Part shown: in pieces, positions 54,215 to 64,000 of the stretch
Layout of the letters: every line of letters starts with the position of its first letter
How positions within the stretch are numbered: the stretch's first letter is position 1
Source: Mycobacterium mantenii
GTDB lineage: Bacteria > Actinomycetota > Actinomycetes > Mycobacteriales > Mycobacteriaceae
DNA: 64,000 bases
Assembly: GCF_010731775.1 (NCBI RefSeq)
Contig: NZ_AP022590.1
Span: forward strand, 1,364,001-1,428,000
Direction of reading: 5' to 3'
Notes under the pieces: model-generated
Seen by the model: only the letters and a program-made list of their open reading frames with translations
Databases searched by the model: none
What the model was told of the DNA's origin: nothing
Made by a program: the position numbers and the translations under genes

Positions 54215-55291
54215 CTACCGGCCCGGGCCGGTGACCACGCATTCGCAGTCGAAGTCGGTCTGCAGACCTACCGGCAGCTCGTCGCCGCGGAAGATTCCCG
54301 CACCGGCCGTGGTGTTCGACAGGGCGTCCGCCGCCAAGATCATCGCCGCGCCCGTCCAGGTGGTGCGCTCCTCGGGCCATCGCTTCCCGTCCGCGAAAAC
54401 CAGTCCCGTCCAATATGATCCGTCGTTCTCGCGGAGATGCTGCATCGCCGCGAACTGCCGATGAGCATCGGACCGCTGCCCGATGGCGTCCAGCGCCATC
54501 ACCAGCTCGCAGGTTTCGGCGCCCGTCACCCACGGGCGATCCCCGACACACCGAATGCCCAGGCCGTCGACCACGAAGGCATCCCAGCGCTGCCTGATGC
54601 GCGCGGCCGCGGCCGGACCCCGCAAGGCGCTGCCGAGGATGGGGTAGTACCAGTCCATCGAGTAGCGGTCTTTTTCGGTGAACGCCTCGGGATGCGCGTC
54701 GATGGCGTGTCCCAGGCGGCCCAGCGCCAATTCCCACTCCGGCTGCGGATCGCCGACGAAAACGGCCAGCGCAAGGGCACAGCGGATACTGTGAAAGATG
54801 CTCGAGCACCCGGTCAGCAGGGCTTCCGGCAATACCCCGGCTTCGCTTCGCGCCCAACCGATCTCGCCGTAGCCGACCTGCATGTCGATGACGAAGTCAA
54901 TCGCTTGGCGCACCACCGGCCACATCTGGGCCGCGAACGACACGTCGCCGGTGACCAGGACGTGGTGCCACACGCCGGCGCCGATGTAGGCGCAGAAGTT
55001 GCTGTCGCTGTTGGCGTCTTCGATGACACCCGCCCGGAATTGAATGGGCCAGGAGCCATCGGGGCGCTGGGTGCGCCGGCTCCAGTCGAAGGCCGCCCGC
55101 GCCGGCTCCAGTAGCCCGGCGGTGGTGAGCGCCATCGCGCATTCGATGTGATCCCACGGATCGGTATGCCCGCCCTCGAACCAGGGGATGGCACCCGTGG
55201 GTTCCTGTGTGGCGGCTATAGATAACGCGGTTTGTCGGCATTGCTCGGGAGTCAGCACCCCCGGAACGGCTGGCGGGTTAGACCGATGCAA
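54215..55291 (-). CDS. Alpha-alpha-toroid (prenyltransferase/squalene-cyclase repeat or six-hairpin glycosidase-like) protein
   Basis: 358 residues if translation begins at the TTG at 55291 (GAAGGG upstream); a GTG at 55258 is an alternative. Repeated helical pairs with Trp/Gly-Asp motifs occur: IPWFEGGHTDPWDHIECAMA, SWPIQFRAG, FCAYIGAGVWHHVLVTGD, SYWTGLVFADGKRWPEERTT. These resemble the alpha/alpha-barrel of terpenoid cyclases and of six-hairpin glycosidases. Databases often label such proteins prenyltransferase, but no DDxxD motif is visible. It overlaps the methyltransferase stop by 14 bp, so it is the last gene of a coupled three-gene operon with a glycosyltransferase and a methyltransferase. 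Real function unknown. Confidence 0.72.
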   Translation of the reverse strand: MHRSNPPAVPGVLTPEQCRQTALSIAATQEPTGAIPWFEGGHTDPWDHIECAMALTTAGLLEPARAAFDWSRRTQRPDGSWPIQFRAGVIEDANSDSNFCAYIGAGVWHHVLVTGDVSFAAQMWPVVRQAIDFVIDMQVGYGEIGWARSEAGVLPEALLTGCSSIFHSIRCALALAVFVGDPQPEWELALGRLGHAIDAHPEAFTEKDRYSMDWYYPILGSALRGPAAAARIRQRWDAFVVDGLGIRCVGDRPWVTGAETCELVMALDAIGQRSDAHRQFAAMQHLRENDGSYWTGLVFADGKRWPEERTTWTGAAMILAADALSNTTAGAGIFRGDELPVGLQTDFDCECVVTGPGR

Positions 55292-56036
55292 CTGAATACC
55301 CTTCAGTTGCCTGGCTTTTCGCCTCCTGCGGTTTGACAAAGTACATCGCTACACTTTTGCCCACCAGCGGATTGAGCAGCGACTCCGCCAGCTGGGTGAT
55401 CTTCGGTCGCTGCATCAGGTCCCACACCAGGAGCTTGTGGTAGGCGGTCACCGCGCGGTGGTCGGTGTTCTGCACGCCCACAGCGCATTTGAGCCACCAG
55501 AAGGGGGAGTGCAGTGCGTGGGCGTGGTGGGTATGGGTCAAGGTCATTCCGCCGCCGAGGATCTTGCCGCGTAATTCACTGGCCCGGTAGATGCGTACGT
55601 GGCCGCCCTCGTTGCTGTGGTATTCGTCGGACAGCAACCAGCACACCTGCTCGGGCAGCCAGCGGGGGACACTGACCGCCAGCGTGCCACCGGGTTTGAG
55701 CACCCTGATCAGCTCGGCGATCGCCGCATCGTCGTGGGGGATGTGCTCCAGAATTTCCGACGCGATCACGCAATCGAACGTGCCGTCGGCGTAGGGCAGC
55801 TTCAGCGCGTCACCGACGACCACCTTCGCCGACGCGCCGGCGGGTGCCTCGCCGGTCTCGCCCATCGCGCGCAGGATGGTGTCCACCGAACGCAATTCGG
55901 CCTCGTCGCGGTCGAAGGCGACGACATCGGCGCCACGTCGATACGCTTCGAACGCATGCCGGCCGGCCCCGCATCCCACGTCGATGACCGTGGTCGACGG
56001 CCCGATCCCGAGCCGGTCGAAGTCGACCGTCAGCAT
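55278..56036 (-). CDS. Class I SAM-dependent methyltransferase (Methyltransf_11 type)
   Basis: 252 residues. The SAM motif is VIDVGCGAGRHAFEAYRRGA, then VVAFDRDEAEL, LPYADGTFDCVIASEILEHI and VLKPGGTLAVSVPRW. This is the small-molecule/lipid/sugar methyltransferase layout. The ATG at 56036 precedes the glycosyltransferase stop by 7 bp, so translation is coupled. C-terminal tail VKPQEAKSQATEGYS overlaps the next gene's ribosome site. Probably methylates the product of the glycosyltransferase or its acceptor. Confidence 0.9.
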   Translation of the reverse strand: MLTVDFDRLGIGPSTTVIDVGCGAGRHAFEAYRRGADVVAFDRDEAELRSVDTILRAMGETGEAPAGASAKVVVGDALKLPYADGTFDCVIASEILEHIPHDDAAIAELIRVLKPGGTLAVSVPRWLPEQVCWLLSDEYHSNEGGHVRIYRASELRGKILGGGMTLTHTHHAHALHSPFWWLKCAVGVQNTDHRAVTAYHKLLVWDLMQRPKITQLAESLLNPLVGKSVAMYFVKPQEAKSQATEGYSVASV

Positions 56037-57280
56037 GGCGATCCGCTCTGCGCGTTGCGTGCGATCGCCCGCTCGTAGACCCGGACGGTTTGAGCGGCCA
56101 CGGCTTCCCAGCTGAACACGTTGACGGCGCGGCTTCGTCCCGCCCTGCCGAGGCTGCGCCGCTTTTCCGGAGAGTCCAGCAGCTCGCCGAGTGCTTGGGT
56201 CAGGGCGTCCACGTCGGCGGGCGGCACCAGTTCGGCGCACGCACCGTCCGTACCAAGGACTTCCGGCAGCGCGCCCACCCGGCTGGCGACGATCGGGGTG
56301 CCGCTGGCCATGGCTTCCACGGCGGGCAGCGAAAACCCTTCGTAAAGCGACGGGATGCAGGCGACCTCCGCGGAGGCGAACAAGGCGGCCAGCTCGGCGT
56401 CGGACAGCCCGCTGGTGATGTGCACGATGTCGGAGATCCCGAGTTCGGCGATGAGTTTGTGGGTCGGGCCGTTGGGCTCCACCTTGGCGACCAACCGCAA
56501 TTCGAGATCCCGGACGGTGCGCAGGCGGGCGACCGCCTGCAGCAGGGTGCGGACGCCCTTCAGCGGGGTATCGGCGCTGGCGATCGCGATGATGCGGCCG
56601 GCCTCGCGGGGGCCGGAACCCGGCTTGAACAGCTCGGTGTTCACCCCCAGCGGCACGACGTGCAGCTGCTCCGGCGCCACGCCAAAGTCGGCGATGATGT
56701 CCGAGGCCGACGACGACGAGACCGTCAACAGGTCGGGGATGTGCCGGGCGACCTCTTGCTGCATGTCCAAGAACCCATACCAGCGGCGCACCAACGGCTT
56801 TCGCCACCATCGCGCGGCGGCCAGGTCCAGCACCCGGTCGCGGGTGATGGGGTGGTGAACGGTTGCCACGACGGGAAGTCCCGCCGCGGCGATGTCGAGC
56901 AGGCCGGTGCCCAGGCTCTGGTTGTCGTGGACGACGTCGAAATCGGCTGTCCGCTGGGCGAGTAACCGGGCGGCCCGCATCGTGAACGTTCGCGGTTCGG
57001 GGAAGCCCGCGGTCCACGTGGTGAGTAATTCCAAAAAGTCAATGGAGTCGCGAATTTCGCTGGGCCGCGGAACGCGGAAAGGGTCGGGCTCCCGATAAAG
57101 ATCAAGGCTCGGCACTTCGGTGAGCCGGACCCGCGGATCGAGTAGGTCGGGATACGGCTGTCCAGAAAACACCTCGACCTCGTGACCGAGTTCCACCAGA
57201 CCGTGGCTGAGATGGCGCACGTAGACGCCCTGTCCGCCGCAATGGGTCTTACTACGGTAGGACAGCAGGGCAATTCGCAT
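56030..57280 (-). CDS. Family 4 glycosyltransferase (GT-B fold)
   Basis: 416 residues. N-terminal acceptor domain: RIALLSYRSKTHCGGQGVYV with the GGQGVY glycine loop. C-terminal nucleotide-sugar domain: the ExxxxxxxE motif EGFSLPAVEAMASGTPIVAS, preceded by CIPSLY. AGAAGAG precedes the ATG. No signal peptide or membrane anchor. First gene of the operon with methyltransferase and toroid protein. Donor and acceptor cannot be told from sequence; methylated polysaccharides or glycolipids are typical mycobacterial products of GT plus methyltransferase sets. Confidence 0.9.
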   Translation of the reverse strand: MRIALLSYRSKTHCGGQGVYVRHLSHGLVELGHEVEVFSGQPYPDLLDPRVRLTEVPSLDLYREPDPFRVPRPSEIRDSIDFLELLTTWTAGFPEPRTFTMRAARLLAQRTADFDVVHDNQSLGTGLLDIAAAGLPVVATVHHPITRDRVLDLAAARWWRKPLVRRWYGFLDMQQEVARHIPDLLTVSSSSASDIIADFGVAPEQLHVVPLGVNTELFKPGSGPREAGRIIAIASADTPLKGVRTLLQAVARLRTVRDLELRLVAKVEPNGPTHKLIAELGISDIVHITSGLSDAELAALFASAEVACIPSLYEGFSLPAVEAMASGTPIVASRVGALPEVLGTDGACAELVPPADVDALTQALGELLDSPEKRRSLGRAGRSRAVNVFSWEAVAAQTVRVYERAIARNAQSGSPC

Positions 57281-57600
57281 ACTCAACTCTTCTTTGCTGG
57301 AAAATGACCGCAGAATGGCGCCGAATCCATCGCGGTCAACGGACTCCCGAACTCCGTGACAGCAAACTGGACATGTGTCCAGACTATAGTTCGACGACCT
57401 AATCGAGCGCAACGAGCCGCAAATCCGCCGTACCGCGTGCAGGCGGCCCCCAGGATGTCCGGCACGCAAAGATCATGCCACTGGTCGATGGCGGCCATCT
57501 TTCCGACCGGTCGGTGCTTGACGCGCGAGGCCGGAGATGATCGGCGCTGACCGGCGAAGATACGCTAAAAGAAGGCTCGGGCTTTTGTTACCATCGCGCG
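57281..57600. other. Divergent intergenic region, 320 bp
   Basis: Separates the glycosyltransferase operon from the DUF1906 gene. It contains the inverted repeat at 57367-57382 and an AT-richer segment at 57560-57590 that may hold the DUF1906 promoter. No gene recognised. Confidence 0.6.
57367..57382. promoter_or_regulatory. Inverted repeat CTGGACA-TG-TGTCCAG
   Basis: 7-bp perfect arms with a 2-bp centre, about 90 bp upstream of the glycosyltransferase start. A candidate operator controlling that operon. Confidence 0.5.
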
Positions 57601-58410
57601 GTGCGGGATTCGGCCGGACCGGGTGGGCGCCGCGATCGGCGGTCGCCCTCGAGGCGCGACCTCCTCAGATTCGCCGGCACCTATGCATTGACGCCGGCGC
57701 TGTTGAGTCTGGGTGCGCTGCGCGGCACCCCGCGGGCGTCGGCCGCCGGCATGAAGCTGATCGATTTCGCCGAGCGCAGGATCGCACCGGACGAGATCAA
57801 GGCGGCCGGCTACGACGGCGTGGTGAATTACGTGTCCCAGTCGCGGCCGGGCGCCAACTTCGAAGCCAAACCGCTGACCCGGGATTACGCCGATGCGCTG
57901 CGCGCGGCGGGGCTGCACATCGTCAGCAACTTCCAGTACGGCAAGCCCGGCTGGCCCGACCCGTCGGATCTGACCCGCGGGTATGACGGCGGCGTGGCCG
58001 ACGCCCATACGGCCACGCAGTTACACTCCGCGGCGGGCGGCCCGAACTCGGCCCCGATTTTCTTCAGCGTCGACGACGACATCGACGCCAACACCTGGGA
58101 TGGCCCTGGGGTCCAATGGTTCCGGGGAATCAACTCGGTCCTGGGCGTGGGCCGCACCGGCATCTACGGAGACGCCCAGGTGTGTGGGTGGGCGATCAGA
58201 GACGGCGTCATCGGACCGTCCACCAGCGCCGGGCACCAATGGGTGTGGCAGACGAGATCCTGGTCGCACGGCGATCGCGAGCCCGCGGCGGTGCTCTTCC
58301 AAACGATCGTCAACAGCCCGGGAAATCCGGGGCCCCTGCTGGGCGGCATCAATGTCGATGTCGACGAAGTGCTGGCTGCCGACTTCGGGCAGTGGGACCT
58401 CAATCGCTGA
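57601..58410 (+). CDS. Tat-exported DUF1906 glycoside-hydrolase-like protein
   Basis: 269 residues. A twin-arginine signal (SPSRRDLLRFAGTYALTPAL) is followed by a DUF1906 barrel: MKLIDFAERRIAPDEIKAAG, GLHIVSNFQYGKPGW, PIFFSVDDDIDA and VDVDEVLAADFGQWD. The fold is related to GH25 lysozyme-like TIM barrels, and the acidic DDD cluster is the likely active site. The M. tuberculosis relative Rv2525c is Tat-exported and linked to cell-wall homeostasis. A GTG start at 57601 is taken. Confidence 0.88.
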   Translation: MRDSAGPGGRRDRRSPSRRDLLRFAGTYALTPALLSLGALRGTPRASAAGMKLIDFAERRIAPDEIKAAGYDGVVNYVSQSRPGANFEAKPLTRDYADALRAAGLHIVSNFQYGKPGWPDPSDLTRGYDGGVADAHTATQLHSAAGGPNSAPIFFSVDDDIDANTWDGPGVQWFRGINSVLGVGRTGIYGDAQVCGWAIRDGVIGPSTSAGHQWVWQTRSWSHGDREPAAVLFQTIVNSPGNPGPLLGGINVDVDEVLAADFGQWDLNR

Positions 58411-58463
58411 CCGCCCGGCATCCGTCCCCGGCAAAACGACGGGCGGAGCCCCTCGTGAAAGAA

Positions 58464-58498
58464 CGGCACCCCGCGAGCCATCTGCTCGCGGGGTGCCG
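58464..58498. terminator. Strong hairpin between DUF1906 and katG
   Basis: CGGCACCCCGCGAGC (58464-58478) pairs perfectly with GCTCGCGGGGTGCCG (58484-58498) across a 5-base loop. It sits between two convergent genes and likely ends both transcripts. Confidence 0.85.
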
Positions 58499-58518
58499 CT
58501 TCTCGTGGTCGACCCGTC

Positions 58519-60809
<2,291 letters not shown>

Positions 60810-60810
<1 letters not shown>

Positions 60811-61250
60811 TAGGAACCTGCCGTCGAGCAATCGGCGCACAGGCCCCAGTAGATGACTTCGGCCTCGTCGAGAACGAAGCCATCAAGAATGTTGTCCTCG
60901 TCCGAGGGCGTGAGGCAGGGGGCGTCGCCGACGGCGCAGTCGATGTCGGCGATGATCCCGCAGGACCGGCAGACGACGTGGTGATGGTTGTCGCCGACGC
61001 GCGATTCATAGCGCGCGACCATGCCCAGGGGCTGGATGCGCCGCACCAGGCCGACGGTGCTCAGCGCGTTGAGCACGTCGTACACGGCTTGGCGAGAAAC
61101 GTCGGGCAGTCCCGCCCGGACCGCCGAGAAGATCGTCTCGGTGTCGGCATGCGGGTTGGCGTCCACGACTTCCAGCACGGCGACCCGGGGCCGGGTCACC
61201 CGCAGATCGGCCATCCGCAACCTGCCCGCGTAATCGGCCGTCGATGACAC
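60810..61250 (-). CDS. furA: Ferric-uptake-regulator-family repressor FurA
   Basis: 146 residues. Fur HTH (VTRPRVAVLEVVDANPHADT, VSRQAVYDVLNALSTVG) and dimerisation/metal region with HHHVVCRSCG and a C-terminal CADC. FurA represses its own operon with katG and is relieved by peroxide. The GTG at 61250 matches the start I recall for M. tuberculosis FurA and coincides with a leaderless promoter; a TTG at 61259 is less likely. The loop DEDNILDGFVLDEAEV appears a few residues longer than in M. tuberculosis. Confidence 0.95.
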
Positions 61251-61287
61251 GCCATCCAATATGACGCACTTATTTGGAACGAGTCAA
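61250..61287 (-). promoter_or_regulatory. furA-katG promoter, leaderless
   Basis: On the minus strand TTGACT (61287-61282) and CATATT (61263-61258) are separated by 18 bp, and the -10 ends about 7 bases before the GTG. Transcription would start at or beside the start codon, as described for mycobacterial furA. The AT-rich stretch CAATAAAGTC just upstream would be the FurA contact region. Confidence 0.75.
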
Positions 61288-61341
61288 GACTTTATTGTGA
61301 AGTGGGGCACAACTGCAGGTGACAAATGAGCTGGATCACGC

Positions 61342-62622
61342 TCACGTTGGCTTCAGCGCGCTGCCTTTGCGCCACTGATCCCACGGCAGGGTCCAGTCGC
61401 CGTTCTGCGCCAGTGTCAGCGGCGGTCCGCCGCTGTTGCGGACCTCGACCACGTCGCCCGGCACCGAGAAGCCGAAGAACCATTTCGCGTTGTCGGCGTT
61501 GAGGTTCAGGCAGCCGTGTGACGTGTCGCGGTGACCCTGGGCCCACACCGTCGCGTCGAGCTCGTGCAGATAGATGCCGTCCGAGCTGATCTTGGTGGCC
61601 CAGTTGATGGTCTCCCGATAGCCGAGCCTGGAGTTCTTGGGCAGCCCGAAGGTCGAGGAATCCATGATCACGGGATTGCCTTTGTCGAGGACGGTGTAGA
61701 CCCCCGAAGGTGTCCATAGCGAGATGGTCTTGGCGCCGACGTCCTCGGTGCCGCCCATACCCATGCTGGTGGGCATCGTGCGCTGCAGTTGTCCGTTGCT
61801 GAAGACGCTGACTTGGTGAGTGGCGTCGTCGGCGATCGAGACGTGTGCGTCGCCGACGCGGAAGGATACCTTGGTGTCGTCTTGCCCGAATAGGCCGTCG
61901 CCCAAAGCGATTCCGTAGATCTTCGCCTCGGCGGTGACGGTTGTGCCCGGCGCGTAGTAGCGCTCGGGCCGCCAATGCGCATTCTGGTCATCTACCCAGT
62001 ACCAGGAACCCTCGACTTTCGGGTTGGTGGTCACCGACAGCTGCCGCTCGGCGGCGGCCCGATCGGCGATCTTCTCGTCGAAGTGCGCCACGATCACCGT
62101 GCCGACGCCGTAGGTGCCCCCGTCGCGCAACGACGCCTCCGACGTGGTGGTGAACGACACCTTGGTCTGGTTGGACGGCTTCAGCGTGGAGAACGACGAA
62201 ACCTGCTTGGCCGCAATGCCACTGATGCCACTGCTGGTGACCGTCAAAGTGTAGGTGCGTCCGTAGCCCAGCGGGACCGTCGGCTTCCACACCGTGTTGT
62301 CCGGCGTCATGACGCCCTCGATCGGCTTACCGCTCTCGTTGACCATGTCGACGCCCGTCAGGGTGCCATTGTCGGCCTTGACGGTGACCGGGGCGACCGG
62401 ATCGACATCACGCGTGTCCGGGCCGGGAGTGATCGTTATTTGGGCTGGCCCAGCGGTTTTCGCGGACGCACCGCCGTGACTGCAGCGGCCACCCGGGCAG
62501 TGCGGACCCGACGCGACGTAAATCGCGCCCACCGCGGCGACGATCGCGAACACCGCAAGCAAGAGTCGGCGAGGCCGGTTGAGGACCCGGCCGACGAGCT
62601 GATCGCTGGTCTTGGACGTCAT
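61342..62622 (-). CDS. L,D-transpeptidase (LdtMt2-like, Ig-like plus YkuD domains)
   Basis: 426 residues. One transmembrane anchor (about residues 19-38), then Ig-like BIg domains (ITITPGPDTRDVDPVAPVTV, NTVWKPTVPLGYGRTYTL) and the YkuD catalytic domain with HRDTSHGCLNLN, nucleophile Cys371. It makes 3-3 peptidoglycan cross-links outside the membrane and is the target class of carbapenems. The ending GDWTLPWDQWRKGSA is like LdtMt2, while the SHGCLNLN variant recalls LdtMt5, so the exact orthologue is left open. Upstream lies a triple 15-bp repeat. Confidence 0.93.
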   Translation of the reverse strand: MTSKTSDQLVGRVLNRPRRLLLAVFAIVAAVGAIYVASGPHCPGGRCSHGGASAKTAGPAQITITPGPDTRDVDPVAPVTVKADNGTLTGVDMVNESGKPIEGVMTPDNTVWKPTVPLGYGRTYTLTVTSSGISGIAAKQVSSFSTLKPSNQTKVSFTTTSEASLRDGGTYGVGTVIVAHFDEKIADRAAAERQLSVTTNPKVEGSWYWVDDQNAHWRPERYYAPGTTVTAEAKIYGIALGDGLFGQDDTKVSFRVGDAHVSIADDATHQVSVFSNGQLQRTMPTSMGMGGTEDVGAKTISLWTPSGVYTVLDKGNPVIMDSSTFGLPKNSRLGYRETINWATKISSDGIYLHELDATVWAQGHRDTSHGCLNLNADNAKWFFGFSVPGDVVEVRNSGGPPLTLAQNGDWTLPWDQWRKGSALKPT

Positions 62623-62680
62623 GGAGCTGCCGAATCCCTGCTTTCTGTTTCTCGCAGGCGGGAACTTCTGCCCGGCGAAG

Positions 62681-62725
62681 TCGATGTTGTAGATGTCGAT
62701 GTTGTAGATGTCGATGTTGTAGATG
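62681..62725. repeat. Three perfect tandem copies of a 15-bp sequence upstream of the L,D-transpeptidase gene
   Basis: TCGATGTTGTAGATG at 62681-62695, 62696-62710 and 62711-62725. Located 59-103 bp before the L,D-transpeptidase start and about 80 bp before the divergent coiled-coil gene, so it could be an iterated regulator site or a small VNTR. Confidence 0.9.
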
Positions 62726-62806
62726 AGGTATCCCGCGACGTGCGGTTTCTAAACCGGCGGGCGTCACCCGGGCCGCCACCGGCGGTCGGCGAGAGATCAT
62801 GGCGTC

Positions 62807-63628
62807 ATGGCCGATGAGGAACTCGACCGCCTCTATGAGGTACCGCCGAAGGAGTTCACCGCGGAACGCACCAGATTGGCCGCCGCGGCTAAGCAGCGCG
62901 GCGATACCGCAGCCGCGAAGCGGATTTCCGCCGCCAACAAACCCACGACGGCGGCTTGGATAGTCAACCGGCTGGCACTCCGGCACACGGACACCCGGCA
63001 GCGGCTGGCGGATCTCGGTGAGCGGTTGCGCGACGCGCACGCGGCGATGGATGGCGGACGCATCCGAGACCTGTCAGCCGAGCAGCACAAGCTCATCGAC
63101 GAACTCACCCGTAAGGCGCTGCAGGAAGCCGACCTGACGCAACCGTCGGCCAGCGTGCGCGAGGATCTGACCAGCACTCTGCAGGCCGCCGTCGCCGACC
63201 CGCAGATCAGCCCGCGGCTGGGCAGGTTGACCCGGCCCGAGCAGTGGTCGGGTTTCGGCGCCTTCGGCGATGAGGAGCCGGAATCGGTGGATACCCCAAG
63301 CGCGCCGGTGAAGCGGCAGGGCACCCGGGCGCGGAAACCGCCCGCGGTACAGCCGGCGAAAGACAAGGTACGGGACCGACGACGAGAAACGCTCGGCGCG
63401 GCCGTCACCGCCGCCGAACGCGCCAAGGCGGAGGCCGACGACGCGTTGGCGGAGCGGCACGCTCAACGGGATGCCGCCCGGCGCCGGCGTGACGACGCGG
63501 CACGGGCGCTGCGGACCGCCGAGCGGGAGCTGAGCGGCGCCGACAAGCACTACGACAAGGCGCAGCAAGCGGCCCGGGACGCCGCGGACGTCCTGAAGGA
63601 AGCGAAGGCCCGGCTGAAGCGGGCGTGA
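62807..63628 (+). CDS. Coiled-coil protein of unknown function
   Basis: 273 residues, no signal or membrane segment. N-terminal helical part (DRLYEVPPKEFTAERTRLAA, KPTTAAWIVNRLALRH) is recognisable in actinobacterial hypothetical proteins. A Pro-rich linker at about 155-185 is followed by a long charged coiled coil (AAERAKAEADDALAERHAQR, ALRTAERELSGADKHYDKAQ). Possibly a cytoskeletal or envelope-associated scaffold; function unknown. Divergent from the L,D-transpeptidase gene. Confidence 0.82.
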   Translation: MADEELDRLYEVPPKEFTAERTRLAAAAKQRGDTAAAKRISAANKPTTAAWIVNRLALRHTDTRQRLADLGERLRDAHAAMDGGRIRDLSAEQHKLIDELTRKALQEADLTQPSASVREDLTSTLQAAVADPQISPRLGRLTRPEQWSGFGAFGDEEPESVDTPSAPVKRQGTRARKPPAVQPAKDKVRDRRRETLGAAVTAAERAKAEADDALAERHAQRDAARRRRDDAARALRTAERELSGADKHYDKAQQAARDAADVLKEAKARLKRA

Positions 63629-63675
63629 GTTCGTCGGTGCGTTTCCCCGAGCCGGGCCGGGGTATCAGCTCAGCC

Positions 63676-64000
63676 GTGACTTCTTTATGGATGACCGAAC
63701 GATCCGAACAGCCTTGGGCGGCAAGCCCGCTTGACCAAGGCTCGGCGTCCGCCGATGTCATCGTCGTGGGCGCCGGCATCACCGGGCTGATGACGGCCGT
63801 GCTGCTGGCCCGCGCCGGCAAGGACGTGCTCGTGCTGGAGGCGCGCACGGTGGGGGCGTGCGCTACCGGAAACACCACCGCCAAAATCAGCCTGCTGCAG
63901 GGCAGCCAGCTCTCCAAGGTGCTGCCGCGGCACGGCAGGGATCTGGCGCGGGCGTACGTCGACGGCAACCGCGAAGGTCAGGAGTGGGTGCTGGGCCACT
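63676..64000 (+). CDS. FAD-dependent oxidoreductase (DAO/Rieske-type), 5' part only
   Basis: The first 108 codons are present from the GTG at 63676. VIVVGAGITGLMTAVLLARAG is the FAD fold, and TGNTTAKISLLQGSQLSKVL is the conserved second segment of the FAD oxidoreductases that often carry a C-terminal Rieske iron-sulfur domain. The rest lies outside the window, so presence of the Rieske domain cannot be checked. Confidence 0.85.
   Translation, partial: MTSLWMTERSEQPWAASPLDQGSASADVIVVGAGITGLMTAVLLARAGKDVLVLEARTVGACATGNTTAKISLLQGSQLSKVLPRHGRDLARAYVDGNREGQEWVLGH

Noticed and set aside
62681..62725. Possible short CRISPR or IS end
   Set aside because: No spacers, no transposase and no flanking target duplication; treated as a promoter repeat.

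Overview
The window is high-GC actinobacterial DNA and almost certainly comes from a slow-growing Mycobacterium, perhaps near the M. avium complex. From memory of M. tuberculosis H37Rv gene order, the clearest matches are an alcohol dehydrogenase, a TIGR00027-type methyltransferase, dtd, a thiamine-binding protein and a macro-domain protein (Rv1895-Rv1899c); cinA, nanT, a small membrane protein, aao and a secreted protein (Rv1901-Rv1906c); an MBL hydrolase and isocitrate lyase 2 (Rv1913, Rv1915/1916); lipD and fadD31 (Rv1923, Rv1925); a DUF2071 protein, SDR, DJ-1/PfpI protein, GlxA-type regulator and tpx (Rv1927-Rv1932); and furA-katG (Rv1909c-Rv1908c). These synteny statements are recollection, not computed alignments.

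Layout. 1-9.9 kb: tail of a 13E12-type HNH protein, a Baeyer-Villiger monooxygenase and Zn-dehydrogenase pair, a decayed HAD phosphatase, then the dtd-to-cinA housekeeping block, a transporter and a divergent amidohydrolase. 9.9-21.5 kb: small membrane and secreted proteins, several minus-strand oxidoreductase and detoxification genes, divergent LysR and TetR regulators, a frameshifted FAD oxidoreductase, and an ArsR regulator coupled to a frameshifted START-domain gene. 21.5-28.2 kb: MBL hydrolase, full-length isocitrate lyase 2, three short exported low-complexity proteins and a luciferase-like monooxygenase. 28.4-36.8 kb: fatty-acyl-AMP ligase, LipD-like esterase, SDR, SnoaL protein, DJ-1/PfpI pair and Tpx. 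36.8-48.6 kb: nitronate monooxygenase plus NYN protein, a flavin monooxygenase of the acyl-CoA dehydrogenase fold, a previously uncalled 48-residue desulforedoxin-like protein, aldehyde dehydrogenase, SOUL protein, two carboxyl-methyltransferase-like proteins and a secreted GH16 glycanase. 48.6-53.5 kb: gene remnants, a TetR regulator, a P3A proton ATPase and a cutinase. 53.5-57.6 kb: a compact glycosyltransferase / methyltransferase / alpha-alpha-toroid operon facing another methyltransferase. 57.6-64 kb: Tat-secreted DUF1906 protein, katG, furA, an L,D-transpeptidase, a coiled-coil protein and the start of an FAD oxidoreductase.

Functional themes are lipid and xenobiotic oxidation (monooxygenase, dehydrogenases, FAAL, esterase, cutinase, isocitrate lyase), oxidative-stress defence (KatG/FurA, Tpx, AhpD-like protein, nitroreductase), and envelope or glycoconjugate work (L,D-transpeptidase, GH16, DUF1906, glycosyltransferase operon). 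No CRISPR array, complete IS element, rRNA or tRNA gene was seen. The least explained unit is the 54.2-57.3 kb glycosyltransferase operon. The most overlooked single gene is the desulforedoxin-like mini-protein at 39.6 kb.
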